Positions 23,280-31,002 of a stretch of DNA of 64,000 nt are shown here, in pieces (the stretch's first letter is position 1; every line of letters starts with the position of its first letter). Source of the stretch: WHSW01 sp963729075 (GTDB lineage Bacteria; Actinomycetota; Thermoleophilia; Solirubrobacterales; 70-9); assembly GCA_963729075.1 (NCBI GenBank), contig CAVSMU010000007.1, positions 186,001 through 250,000 of the forward strand, written 5' to 3'. The translations under genes and the position numbers were made by a program. The notes beneath the pieces were generated by a model. That model worked only from the letters and a program-made list of their open reading frames with translations. It ran no database searches and was not told the DNA's origin.

Positions 23280-24164
23280 CTAGCCGGCGGGGTCGGCTGC
23301 GACAGGCTTTTCACCCGAGTAGTCGTAGAACCCGCGGCCGGACTTGCGGCCGTAGTGGCCCGCCTCGACCAGCGTGCGCAGCGTGTCCGGCTGGGCGAAC
23401 CGCTCCTCGCCGTAGGCGTCGACCATGACGTCGGCGATCGATGCGAGCGTGTCGAGGCCGACGAAGTCGGCCAGCGTCAGCGGACCCATCGGATGGCTCG
23501 CGCCGGCCATCATTCCGGTGTCGATGTCCTCGACGGAGCCGACGCCCTGCTCGTAGGCGCGAATTGCGTCGAGCATGTAGGGGACGAGCAGCCGGTTGAC
23601 GATGAAGCCGCGGTTGTCGCGCGCGGCGACGGTGGTCTTGCCGAGCTCGTCCCCGAGGGAGAAGCCGAGATCGGCCGCGTCGTCGCCGGTCGCATCCGCC
23701 CGCACGACCTCGAGCAGGGGCATCACCTGGGCGGGGTTGAAGAAGTGCAGCCCGAGGAACTTCTCCGGCCTGCCGGTCGCCTCGGCCTGCGCAGCGACCG
23801 CGAGCGAGGACGTGTTGGTGGCGAAGAACGCCTCCGGCTTGACGATCTCGTCCACCTCCCGCCACATCGCGAGCTTCGCGTCCAGGTCCTCGGTGATCGC
23901 CTCGATGACCAGGTCGCAACCAGCGAGGTCGGCATAGTCGAGGGTCGGCGTGATCCGGGCGCGGACCGCGTCCGCGTCGGCGCTCTCGAGCTTGCCCTTG
24001 TCGACGGCGCGGCCGAGCTGCTTCTCGATCTTGCCGATCCCCTTGTCGAGCTGCTTCTGGTCGATCTCGCGAACGACCACGTCCCAGCCGGCCTGGGCGC
24101 AGATCTGCGTGATCCCGTGGCCCATGAGGCCGCAGCCGACCACTCCTACCTTCGCGATCTCCAT
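23280..24164 (-). CDS. 3-hydroxybutyryl-CoA dehydrogenase
   Basis: The NAD(P)-dependent enzyme interconverts acetoacetyl-CoA and 3-hydroxybutyryl-CoA. The N-terminal Rossmann loop is GVVGCGLMGHGI (residues 7-18). ITEDLDAKLAMW, TNTSSLAVAAQAEATGRPEK and FLGLHFFNPAQVMPLLEVV carry the catalytic Ser and His, and NRGFIVNRLLVPYMLDAIR opens the C-terminal domain, which ends in GHYGRKSGRGFYDY. The 294 residues are typical. GGAGG lies about 14 nt before the ATG, so it has a leader. In this window it links AacS to crotonyl-CoA and thus to Ccr. Confidence 0.92.
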   Translation of the reverse strand: MEIAKVGVVGCGLMGHGITQICAQAGWDVVVREIDQKQLDKGIGKIEKQLGRAVDKGKLESADADAVRARITPTLDYADLAGCDLVIEAITEDLDAKLAMWREVDEIVKPEAFFATNTSSLAVAAQAEATGRPEKFLGLHFFNPAQVMPLLEVVRADATGDDAADLGFSLGDELGKTTVAARDNRGFIVNRLLVPYMLDAIRAYEQGVGSVEDIDTGMMAGASHPMGPLTLADFVGLDTLASIADVMVDAYGEERFAQPDTLRTLVEAGHYGRKSGRGFYDYSGEKPVAADPAG

Positions 24165-24214
24165 CTGTGTGTCGAATCCTCCGAGTCGGTTTCTGCCTGA
24201 AGCGGGCGCGGAGC

Positions 24215-24760
24215 CTACAGACCGATGTCGCGGTCGGCGAGGGTGAGCCGGAAGCGGACCTCCAGCGGGCTGCCGAAGCTCGGACGTCGCTGGGTGCCCC
24301 CGTCGCGCGCGAAGCCGAGCGACTCATAGAAGGCGAGATTGCGGGGGCTCTCGGCCAATGTCCAGACGATCGCCTGGGAGTGCCCGGCATCGGCGAGCGC
24401 GTCGAGCGCGGCGGCGACCAGCGCTCTTCCGATGCCGCTGCGCCAATTCTCGGGATGTACGTAGAGCGCGACGATCTCGCCCTCCGAGCGCGCCGCGTGG
24501 CGGTCGCGGCTCGGCCCGTAGAGGACCAGGCCGCGGACGTCGCCCTCGAACTCTGCCGCGAGGATCTCGCTGCCGTCTGCCGGCGTGCCGGCGAGGCGCT
24601 CCGCGATCCGCTCCGGGCGCCACGCCGTCCGCGGGTCCACCCGCTCGGGCACGATGCCGCGAAACCCCTCCTCCCACGCGGAGATCGCGGTGTCGGCGAG
24701 CGCGTCGACGTCGGCCGCCCGCGCGGCGCGAACCGTTACCTGGGTGCGAGCGCCCGTCAA
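24215..24760 (-). CDS. GNAT-family N-acetyltransferase
   Basis: The 181-residue protein carries the acetyl-CoA site EIVALYVHPENWRSGIGRAL (strand 4 and the R/Q-x-x-G-x-G/A loop), then AGHSQAIVWTLAESPRN and LAFYESLGFARDG, the usual motif B. An N-terminal TVRAARAADVDALA strand-helix is typical. The substrate is unknown. The TTG start overlaps the stop of the upstream NTF2-like gene (TTGA), so the two are co-translated. Confidence 0.85.
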   Translation of the reverse strand: MTGARTQVTVRAARAADVDALADTAISAWEEGFRGIVPERVDPRTAWRPERIAERLAGTPADGSEILAAEFEGDVRGLVLYGPSRDRHAARSEGEIVALYVHPENWRSGIGRALVAAALDALADAGHSQAIVWTLAESPRNLAFYESLGFARDGGTQRRPSFGSPLEVRFRLTLADRDIGL

Positions 24761-25146
24761 GCCGCCGGCGGTGCGCCGGCCGCCTCGAGCAGCTCCCCCA
24801 TCCGCTCCGCGAGCGCATGCATGCCGCTCATCGGCCGCACCATCACGGTCAGCTCGACGATTCGGCCGTCGGCGCCGAACGTGAGCATGTCCACCCCCTG
24901 CACCTCCCGCTCGCCCACCCGCGTCTCGAAGACGAGCACGGCGGTGTCGCCGTCCTCGAGCTGCGTGGTGTAGCGGAAGTCCTCGAACACGTTGAGCACG
25001 GCGCCCAGGATCACCTTGATCGCCTCCCGCCCCGAATACGGTCGGTAGACGACAGGGCTGCGAAAGACCGCGTCTTCCGCGAACAGCTCGTCGATCGTTG
25101 AGAAGTCCTTGGCCTCGGCGGCCGCTCGGAAGGCGTCGCTGCGCAT
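24757..25146 (-). CDS. NTF2/SnoaL-like protein
   Basis: The 129-residue protein begins MRSDAFRAAAEAKDFSTIDE and has FAEDAVFRSPVVYRPYSGRE, the strand YTTQLEDGDTAVLVFET and VQGVDMLTFGADGRIVEL, the NTF2-like fold order. The pocket residues do not reveal a reaction. ATG 25146 was chosen because TAGGCT (25155-25160 reversed) lies 8 nt upstream, although the frame extends further. It overlaps the GNAT gene downstream by 4 bases. Confidence 0.75.
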   Translation of the reverse strand: MRSDAFRAAAEAKDFSTIDELFAEDAVFRSPVVYRPYSGREAIKVILGAVLNVFEDFRYTTQLEDGDTAVLVFETRVGEREVQGVDMLTFGADGRIVELTVMVRPMSGMHALAERMGELLEAAGAPPAA

Positions 25147-25154
25147 GCCGACGC

Positions 25155-25160
25155 AGCCTA
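25155..25160 (-). promoter_or_regulatory. Leaderless -10 box (TAGGCT)
   Basis: On the minus strand TAGGCT ends 8 nt before ATG 25146. The same hexamer precedes 38701, 46089 and the leader of 55278. Confidence 0.55.
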
Positions 25161-25216
25161 ACCAGCTAGGTGGCGAGCTGCGCATCGACGGTGATCTCGG
25201 CGAGGCCCGCAAGCGC

Positions 25217-26140
25217 CTACGTGGTGCCGGTCCAGTCGACCGGCCCGGCCCGCAGCACGTGGGCTCCCAAGGGGCGGCCGAGCAGCTCCTGGACAGCGCG
25301 CGACGCCTCGATCAGCCGCACCAGGTCGATCCCGGTGGCCACGCCCATCTCCTCGAGCATCGAGACGAGGTCCTCGGTCGAGATGTTGCCCGTCGAGCCC
25401 GGCGGGACGGGGCAGCCGCCGAGTTCGCCGAAGGCAGACTCGAACGACGCGACGCCCTGCTGCAGGGCGGCGAGCACGTTGGCGAGGCCCTGGCCGCGAG
25501 TGTTGTGGAAGTGGGCGGTGAGCTCGACCTCGCCGAGCCGGTCCCGCGCGGCGGCGAAGAACTCCTCCACCTGCCGCGGGTTCGCCATCCCCGTGGTGTC
25601 GCCGAACGCGACCTCCGCGCAGCCGGCGCCGGCGAGGCGCTCGGCGATCCCGAGCACGCGCTCGAGCGGGACGTCGCCCTCGTAGGGGCAGCCGAAGCTG
25701 GTCGAGATCACTCCCTCGCAGCGCAGCCCCTCGTCGAGGGCGCGCTCGATCACCGCCTCGAGGCCGGCGAGCGACTCCTCGATCGAGCGGTTGACGTTCT
25801 TGCGGTTGTGGGTCTCCGACGCGGAGAGGAAGAGGTTGACCTCGTCGAAGCGGTCGCGATGCGCGAGCGCCCGCTCGAGCCCGCGCTCGTTTGGGATCAG
25901 GACCGAGTACGCGACGCCGTCGACACGCGGCACGCGCGACAGCACCTCCTCTGCATCGGCGAGCTGCGGGATCACGTCGGCCCGCACGAACGAGGTCACC
26001 TCAAGCCGGCGCAGGCCGCTCCGCGCGAGCATGTCGATGAGGCGCAGCTTCTCCTCGGTCGGGATCACCTCGGGCTCGTTCTGGAACCCGTCGCGCGGCC
26101 CGACCTCGCGGACGAGCACCGACGGCGGCAGATCGGTCAT
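25217..26140 (-). CDS. Hydroxymethylglutaryl-CoA lyase
   Basis: The TIM-barrel enzyme splits HMG-CoA into acetyl-CoA and acetoacetate, the last step of leucine degradation and of ketogenesis. REVGPRDGFQNE (residues 10-21) holds the metal Asp, LTAHFHNTRGQGLANVLA the metal His pair, and GGCPVPPGSTGNISTEDL the catalytic Cys loop. The 307 residues are normal. ATG 26140 is chosen because TAACCT lies 7 nt upstream and the barrel starts correctly; the open frame continues about 50 codons further. Its product acetoacetate is the substrate of AacS at 16022. Confidence 0.93.
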   Translation of the reverse strand: MTDLPPSVLVREVGPRDGFQNEPEVIPTEEKLRLIDMLARSGLRRLEVTSFVRADVIPQLADAEEVLSRVPRVDGVAYSVLIPNERGLERALAHRDRFDEVNLFLSASETHNRKNVNRSIEESLAGLEAVIERALDEGLRCEGVISTSFGCPYEGDVPLERVLGIAERLAGAGCAEVAFGDTTGMANPRQVEEFFAAARDRLGEVELTAHFHNTRGQGLANVLAALQQGVASFESAFGELGGCPVPPGSTGNISTEDLVSMLEEMGVATGIDLVRLIEASRAVQELLGRPLGAHVLRAGPVDWTGTT

Positions 26141-26256
26141 GCCCGAGAGGTTAGGCGCCGCCGGACGCGTGGTGATGCGACCCGGGCGGTGTCCCGCTCC
26201 GGCCTTCGCGGAGCGCGTGGGCGCAGTCGGTAGCAATGAGGGCCTGGTCGGCGAAG

Positions 26257-26297
26257 TGCGCGGATCTACGCCCGGCGTCCGGGCGTAAATCCACACA
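26257..26297 (-). terminator. Long imperfect hairpin between the relic at 26306 and HMG-CoA lyase
   Basis: Core arms tacgcccgg (26267-26275) and ccgggcgta (26279-26287) enclose a 3-base loop, and pairing continues outward with mismatches to about 26257 and 26297. It lies downstream of the broken minus-strand gene, so it could have been its terminator. Confidence 0.5.
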
Positions 26298-26305
26298 CTT
26301 CGAGC

Positions 26306-26975
26306 TCACGTCGGTGGCGGGAGCCCGGCCGCCCGCGCGAGCGGTAGAAACCGCCGCTCAAGCTCGGAATCGGTGAGGACGAAGGTGCGGCGGTCGAGCA
26401 CGCCACGCAGGCGGCCGACGCCGGGCTGACCCGGCGAGCTGATCGAGCGCGGAGCGCAGCGATTCGGGGTCGATCAGCTCCCGCCGGTCGCCCGCGTTGA
26501 TGGCGGCCTCGAGCTTGGCTCGGCCGAGCCGCACGGCGAGGTCCACGAGCGTGCGCACCAGCCCCGTTACGGGGATGTTCCGCTCCACCGTGAGATCAGT
26601 GAGGGTGAGGGTCGCCCGACGATGGACGCGAAGGTCCGACCGAGTTGGAGCGCGACTGGCATCGACTGAGACCTCGGTCTTCCCCTCCTCCTCCCCAATT
26701 CCCCATAGCGCCGCCGCGCTGCCGTGACTGAGCCACGCCCGCGGGCCACAGCTCAGCACCGCGGCCATCCAGCGGCCCTCACGCGTCACCGAGGGGCGGC
26801 CCACGGCGTATATGCCGCGACGAATCGAATGCAGCCGCCCGATCGCGAGCCGGTGCTCGATCCCCTTGGCACCCAGCCCGAGCGCCAGCAACTGCCGCCG
26901 CGCCACCACGCCATGCTGCCGTCCCGCGAGCGCCCACGCCGCCGCGCTCCAAGGCTGAACGATTCTCCCCGCCAT
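26306..26975 (-). pseudogene. Frameshifted, truncated AbiEi/DUF559-type gene
   Basis: The first 185 or so codons encode an AbiEi-antitoxin-like winged-helix region (GRQHGVVARRQLLALGLGAK, then RGIYAVGRP and WLSHGSAAALWGI). Near 26427 the frame shifts by one base: the original frame turns into Arg/Pro-rich nonsense, while the neighbouring frame continues sensibly as QPGVGRLRGVLDRRTFVLTD and SELERRFLPLARAAGLPPPT before a TGA at 26306-26308. Complete relatives continue into a Vsr-like DUF559 nuclease domain, absent here. So the gene is both frameshifted and cut before its nuclease part. Confidence 0.65.
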
Positions 26976-27046
26976 AAGGGGTACAACGGTTCAGGGGTGC
27001 CGGATTCGCCCCCTTACCTGCCCTGCGTGACACGCAGCCGCCTGGG

Positions 27047-27460
27047 CTATCCCAATGCGCCCACGTCGATCACGCGCCGCTCGTGGGTGCCGACGCCGAT
27101 CGTGCGGTCGCCTTCGGCGACCTCGACGTCGAAGCGCAGCTTGCGTCCGTCGACGATCTCGCGAAGTGTCGAGCGCACAGTGCAACGGGCGCCCTCGGCC
27201 GCGGGGGCGACGTGCTTGACGCAGACCTCGAACCCGACCGTCGCCTGCCCCTCCGGCAGATTCTCGAGCGAGAGGACCGCGGAGTTGCGCTCCATCACCG
27301 CGATCAGTCCCGGGGTCGAGAGGACCTTGACGCCGATCGTGCCGCCGACATCGGTCAGCAGGCGGTCGGCGACGTCGAACTCGTCGATGCGCTCGAGGCC
27401 CGGGGCCAGCGTCGGCTCGCTCGGGCGCTCGAGCTCGGGAATGACATCCCGCAACGGCAT
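27047..27460 (-). CDS. FlK-like hotdog thioesterase
   Basis: The 137-residue protein resembles the fluoroacetyl-CoA thioesterase group. TPGLIAVMERNSAVLSLENL carries the Thr/Glu-type active-site region near residue 50, EGQATVGFEVCVKHVAPAAE carries the conserved His, and a strand pair follows (LRFDVEVAEGDRTIGVGTHE). Such proteins hydrolyse small acyl-CoAs to recycle CoA. ATG 27460 was chosen over GTG 27487 because GGAGG lies 10 nt before it. It is directly downstream of the SDR gene on the same strand. Confidence 0.75.
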   Translation of the reverse strand: MPLRDVIPELERPSEPTLAPGLERIDEFDVADRLLTDVGGTIGVKVLSTPGLIAVMERNSAVLSLENLPEGQATVGFEVCVKHVAPAAEGARCTVRSTLREIVDGRKLRFDVEVAEGDRTIGVGTHERRVIDVGALG

Positions 27461-27486
27461 TGGGCGGCGATCCTCCGGTGAGCCCA

Positions 27487-28221
27487 CTAGACCATCCCCA
27501 GGCCGCCCGAGACACCGAGCGTCTCGCCGGTCACGTACGAGGCGTCGTCGGAGGCGAGAAATGCCACCGCCGCGGCGACCTCCTCCGGCTGGCCGAGCCG
27601 CCGCAGCTGCGTGCCGGCCTTCATCGTGTCGATGATCTTCTCGCCCAGCTCCCCGAGCTCGAGCGCCCGCATCAGCAGGGGGGTCTCGATCGGGCCGGGC
27701 GCGATCGAGTTGGCGGTGACGCCGTAACGCGCGCCCTCACGCGCGATCACCTTCGTGAACGCGATCACGCCGCCCTTCGCCGCCGAGTAGACGGCCGAGC
27801 CCTTGGAGCCGACCCGACCGGCCTCCGAGGCGATGTTGACGATCCGTCCGTAGCCCGCCTGTTGCATCCCGGGGAGGACGGCGTGGGTGCAGGCGAGGAC
27901 GCCGACCAGATTGACGGCGAGGACACGCTCCCATTGCCCCGGGTCCGTGTCGGTGAAGAACCCGAACTCGTCGGTGCCGGCGTTGTTCACCAGGATCGCG
28001 AACGGCCCGTGCTCTGCGACCGCCGCGCTCGCCGAATCCGGCTCGGTGACGTCGAGGCCGGTCGCGGTGGCGCCGATCTCTCCCGCGACCTCGCCCGCGC
28101 TCTGGTCGTCGATGTCGCCGATGACCACGTCGGCGCCCTCAGCGGCGAGCCGGCCGGCGATCGCGGCTCCGATCCCGCGGCCGCCGCCCGTGACCAGCGC
28201 CCTGCGCCCCTCGAGCCTCAT
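27487..28221 (-). CDS. Short-chain dehydrogenase/reductase (FabG-like)
   Basis: The 244-residue NAD(P)-dependent oxidoreductase has the TGGGRGIG cofactor loop near residue 12, NNAG near 82, the catalytic Ser in NIASEAGRVGS, YSAAK (Tyr and Lys), and the C-terminal ASYVTGETLGVSGGLGMV. These are classical SDR features. The substrate could be a 3-oxoacyl-CoA or ACP or a hydroxy acid. TATGCT lies 8 nt before ATG 28221 (a GTG at 28224 is also possible). It shares a 50-bp divergent promoter region with the VOC gene and precedes the thioesterase, so the pair may handle acyl-CoA intermediates. Confidence 0.88.
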   Translation of the reverse strand: MRLEGRRALVTGGGRGIGAAIAGRLAAEGADVVIGDIDDQSAGEVAGEIGATATGLDVTEPDSASAAVAEHGPFAILVNNAGTDEFGFFTDTDPGQWERVLAVNLVGVLACTHAVLPGMQQAGYGRIVNIASEAGRVGSKGSAVYSAAKGGVIAFTKVIAREGARYGVTANSIAPGPIETPLLMRALELGELGEKIIDTMKAGTQLRRLGQPEEVAAAVAFLASDDASYVTGETLGVSGGLGMV

Positions 28222-28229
28222 CACGGCGG

Positions 28230-28265
28230 AGCATATGCGCCGGTGGTCCGAGCCGATGCGATCAT
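28230..28265. promoter_or_regulatory. Compact divergent promoter (TATGCT minus, GATCAT plus)
   Basis: The minus-strand box is at 28230-28235, 8 nt from ATG 28221. The plus-strand box is at 28260-28265, 6 nt from GTG 28272. The whole intergenic space is 50 bp. Confidence 0.5.
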
Positions 28266-28271
28266 TCCGCC

Positions 28272-28622
28272 GTGCCGCTCAACCACGTGTCGCTGACGGT
28301 CGCCGACCGCGAGCGGTCGGCCCGCTTCTACGCCGAGCACTTCGGCCTCACCGAGCGGCTGCACGATGACGAGCACCTGTTCATTCTGGGCGGGGCCGAG
28401 GGCTCGGTGCTTGCGCTCTCGGTCGGTGACCCTCCGCGGCTACCGCGAACCAACCACTTCGGCTTCCAGGTCGCCACCACGGACGAGGTGCGCGAGGCGC
28501 GCGAGCGCCTGCGGGAGGCGGGCGTCGAGGAGGTCGAGTGGCAGGACGACGACGTGACGGTCCGGGTCCAGGTCCTCGATCCCGACGGCTATCGCGTCGA
28601 GCTGTACGCGTTTGGCCGGTGA
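28272..28622 (+). CDS. VOC-superfamily (glyoxalase-like) protein
   Basis: The 116-residue protein is one pair of beta-alpha-beta-beta-beta units: MPLNHVSLTVADRERSARFY with the first metal His at residue 5, NHFGFQVATTDEVREAR with the second His, and VLDPDGYRVELYAF with the closing metal Glu. Such proteins isomerise, cleave or bind small molecules after dimerising; the specific role is unknown. The start is GTG 28272, directly after GATCAT. It lies upstream of the F420 genes and runs in the same direction, with a 35-base gap to the next gene. Confidence 0.8.
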   Translation: MPLNHVSLTVADRERSARFYAEHFGLTERLHDDEHLFILGGAEGSVLALSVGDPPRLPRTNHFGFQVATTDEVREARERLREAGVEEVEWQDDDVTVRVQVLDPDGYRVELYAFGR

Positions 28623-28642
28623 GCCGGACGCCGGTGCTCTCG

Positions 28643-28648
28643 TAGACT
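28643..28648 (+). promoter_or_regulatory. Leaderless -10 box (TAGACT) of the F420 genes
   Basis: TAGACT ends 9 nt before GTG 28658, the first gene of the npdG-cofD-cofC-cofE run. Confidence 0.55.
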
Positions 28649-28657
28649 GCCGCCCGC

Positions 28658-29347
28658 GTGAGCGGCGAAGCGATCCCGATCATCGGCGGCACCGGCGCGC
28701 TCGGCTACGGCCTGGCGCTGCGCTGGGCCCGGGCCGGTCGCGCGGTCGTGATCGGCTCGCGCAGCGAGGAGCGCGCGGCGGAGGCCGCGCGAAAGCTCTC
28801 CAACCTCGCCCCGGACGCGGAGATCGAGGGTCTTCGCAACGACGTGGCGGCAAGGCAGGGCCCGGTGGTCTTCCTCACGGTTCCCTTCCGCGCCCAGTCG
28901 GAGAACCTCAACAACCTGCGCGAGTCGCTGGAGCCGGGCCAGCTGCTGGTCGACTGCACGGTGCCGCTCGCCGCCGCGGTCAGCGGCAAGGCGACCCGCT
29001 CGCTCGGCGTCTGGCAGGGGTCAGCCGCCCAGCAGGCCCAGGAAATGGTCCCCGACGGGGTCACCGTTGTCGCCGGGCTGCACACGATCAGCGCCCCGAT
29101 GCTGGCGGACACCGGCGCCGAGCTCGCCGAGGACGTCCTGCTGTGCGGAGACCGCAAGTCCGACAAGGCTCAGGTCGCGGGGCTGATCGAGGAGATCCCC
29201 GGCCTGCGGGCGGTCAACGCCGGCCCGCTCGAGATGGCGCGGATCGTCGAGCAGCTCACGCCCCTGTTGATCTCGATCAACGCCCGCTACAAGACGCACG
29301 CGGGAATCCGGATCAGCGGCCTGCCGGACGCCGACCACTGGGCGTGA
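28658..29347 (+). CDS. npdG: NADPH:F420 oxidoreductase
   Basis: The enzyme moves hydride between NADPH and coenzyme F420 in the cytoplasm. The N-terminal loop PIIGGTGALGYGLALRWA followed by VVIGSRSEERA is the NADP site of the F420-dependent reductase family. VVFLTVPFRAQSENL, VDCTVPLAAAVSGK, and the F420-binding segments GLHTISAPMLAD and PLEMARIVEQLTPLLISINA are in place. The 229 residues fit. GTG start behind TAGACT, no Shine-Dalgarno sequence. It heads a run with cofD, cofC and cofE, so the reductant supply and the cofactor synthesis are linked. Confidence 0.93.
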   Translation: MSGEAIPIIGGTGALGYGLALRWARAGRAVVIGSRSEERAAEAARKLSNLAPDAEIEGLRNDVAARQGPVVFLTVPFRAQSENLNNLRESLEPGQLLVDCTVPLAAAVSGKATRSLGVWQGSAAQQAQEMVPDGVTVVAGLHTISAPMLADTGAELAEDVLLCGDRKSDKAQVAGLIEEIPGLRAVNAGPLEMARIVEQLTPLLISINARYKTHAGIRISGLPDADHWA

Positions 29348-29375
29348 GCGGGCCGGTCGACGAGACCGGCCGGCG

Positions 29376-30287
29376 ATGACCGTCGTCTGCCTGGCCGGCG
29401 GCACAGGGGGCGCGAAGCTCGCCGCCGGGCTCCAGGACCTGGTCGGCGGCCAGCTCGCGGTGATCGCGAACACGGCCGACGACACCGAGGTCCACGGGTT
29501 GCTGGTCTGCCCCGATCCCGACCTGATCACCTACTGGCTCGCGGACGAGATCGACGAGGAGCGCGGCTGGGGGATCCGCGACGACGCCTTTGTCCTTCAC
29601 GAGCGCCTCGAGCAGCTCGGGGCGCCCGGCTGGTTCCGCCTCTCCGACCGCGACCTGGCCACCTGTCTGTACCGCACCCACTTCATCGCCGAGGGCGGCA
29701 CCCTGACCGCCGCGCAGGCGCAGATCTCGCGCGCGCTCGGCGCCGCCGCGGCGGTGCTGCCCATGTGCGAACAGCCCGTCCGGACCCGGGTCCGGACGCC
29801 CGCGGGAACGAGAGGGCTGCAGGAGTTCCTGATCCTCGACCGAGGCGAAGCGCCCATCGAGGGGGTGGAGCTCGAGGGCATCGCCGCGGCGACGCCGACG
29901 CCTGAGGTGCTCGAGGCGCTGGCCGCGGCGGAAGCGGTGATCGTCGGCCCGTCGAACCCGGTGATCTCGATCGGGCCGATCCTCGCAGTACCCGGGATGC
30001 GCGAGGCGATCGCGGCGGCCCCCGGGAAGGTGGTCGCCGTGAGCCCGCTGGTCGGCGGCCACGCGGTCAAGGGCCCCACGGACGCATTCGTCACCGCGCT
30101 CGGCCGCCCGCTGACGGCGGCGGGCATCGCCTCCCTGTACGCCGAGGTGATCGACGGGATCGTCGTCGACGAGGGCGACCCGGGCCCCGAGGACATCCCG
30201 ATGCTGTCGCGTCCGACCCTGATGCAGGGTGAGGCGGGGCGCCGCGAGCTCGCCACGGCGGTGCTCGACTTCGCCCGCGATCTCTGA
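29376..30287 (+). CDS. cofD: 2-phospho-L-lactate (or phosphoenolpyruvate) transferase CofD/FbiA
   Basis: This enzyme joins the GDP-activated three-carbon phosphate to Fo to make F420-0 or dehydro-F420-0. The N-terminal LAGGTGGAKLAAGLQDL (residues 6-22) and VIANTADDTEVHGL are the family signature, followed by CPDPDLITYWLADEIDEERG, LSDRDLATCLYRTHF and the end DIPMLSRPTLMQ. The 303 residues are normal. ATG start 28 bases after npdG; the space contains no strong box, so it is probably in the same transcript. Confidence 0.95.
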   Translation: MTVVCLAGGTGGAKLAAGLQDLVGGQLAVIANTADDTEVHGLLVCPDPDLITYWLADEIDEERGWGIRDDAFVLHERLEQLGAPGWFRLSDRDLATCLYRTHFIAEGGTLTAAQAQISRALGAAAAVLPMCEQPVRTRVRTPAGTRGLQEFLILDRGEAPIEGVELEGIAAATPTPEVLEALAAAEAVIVGPSNPVISIGPILAVPGMREAIAAAPGKVVAVSPLVGGHAVKGPTDAFVTALGRPLTAAGIASLYAEVIDGIVVDEGDPGPEDIPMLSRPTLMQGEAGRRELATAVLDFARDL

Positions 30288-30315
30288 TCGGCGCGCCGCG
30301 GGGGATGATGGGCGG

Positions 30316-31002
30316 ATGAGGGCGACCGCGATCATCCCGGTTAAGCGCTTCGGCGCAGCCAAGCAGCGACTGCTCGACTCGCTCGACCGGCCCCAGCGCG
30401 CGGCGCTGGTGAAGGCGATGCTCGCCGACGTACTCGCGGCGGTCGCGGCAAGTGAGCGGGTCGAGCGCGTGATCGTGGTCACCGGCGAAGGCCGCGCCGA
30501 GCGGATCGCGCTCGCTCAGGCCCGCCGGGTCAGGACGCCGTTCGAGGTGCTGCGCGAGCCCCACGATCGTGGCCACTCCGAGGCGGCGACCCTGGGCATC
30601 GTGCGCGCCCTCTCCCACGGAGCCGGCTGCGCCGCGCTCCTGCCCGGCGACTGCCCGCTGCTCGACCCCGGCGAGCTCGACGCGGCGCTGGACCGGATGC
30701 GCCCGGGCCGGGTGGCAGTCGTGCCCGACCGCCACGGCACCGGCACCAACGCGCTGCTCCTCGCGCCCGCCGACGCCATCGGCCCCGCCTTCGGGGAGGG
30801 CAGCATGGAGCGCCACCGCGACCGCGCGGGACGAGCCGGCCACGACGTGGCGGTCGAGCGGCTCGACTCGCTGGCGCTGGACCTCGACACCCCGGACGAC
30901 CTCGCCGCCCTGACGAGCGCGCTCGCCGCGCGTCCCGAGCGCGCGCCGGGGACGGCGGCCGCACTCGAGCGGCTGGGCGCGACCCCGAGCGTGGAGGCGT
31001 GA
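30316..31002 (+). CDS. cofC: CofC/FbiD guanylyltransferase of F420 synthesis
   Basis: The enzyme uses GTP to activate 2-phospholactate or phosphoenolpyruvate. MRATAIIPVKRFGAAKQRLL is the nucleotide-binding start typical of the family. LLPGDCPLLDPGEL carries the metal Asp, and VPDRHGTGTNALLLAP and ERLDSLALDLDTPDDLAALT close the fold. The 228 residues fit. In actinobacteria the FbiD activity prefers phosphoenolpyruvate (published work), which then needs a later reduction. It starts with ATG 30316 and ends in GTGA overlapping cofE. Confidence 0.92.
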   Translation: MRATAIIPVKRFGAAKQRLLDSLDRPQRAALVKAMLADVLAAVAASERVERVIVVTGEGRAERIALAQARRVRTPFEVLREPHDRGHSEAATLGIVRALSHGAGCAALLPGDCPLLDPGELDAALDRMRPGRVAVVPDRHGTGTNALLLAPADAIGPAFGEGSMERHRDRAGRAGHDVAVERLDSLALDLDTPDDLAALTSALAARPERAPGTAAALERLGATPSVEA

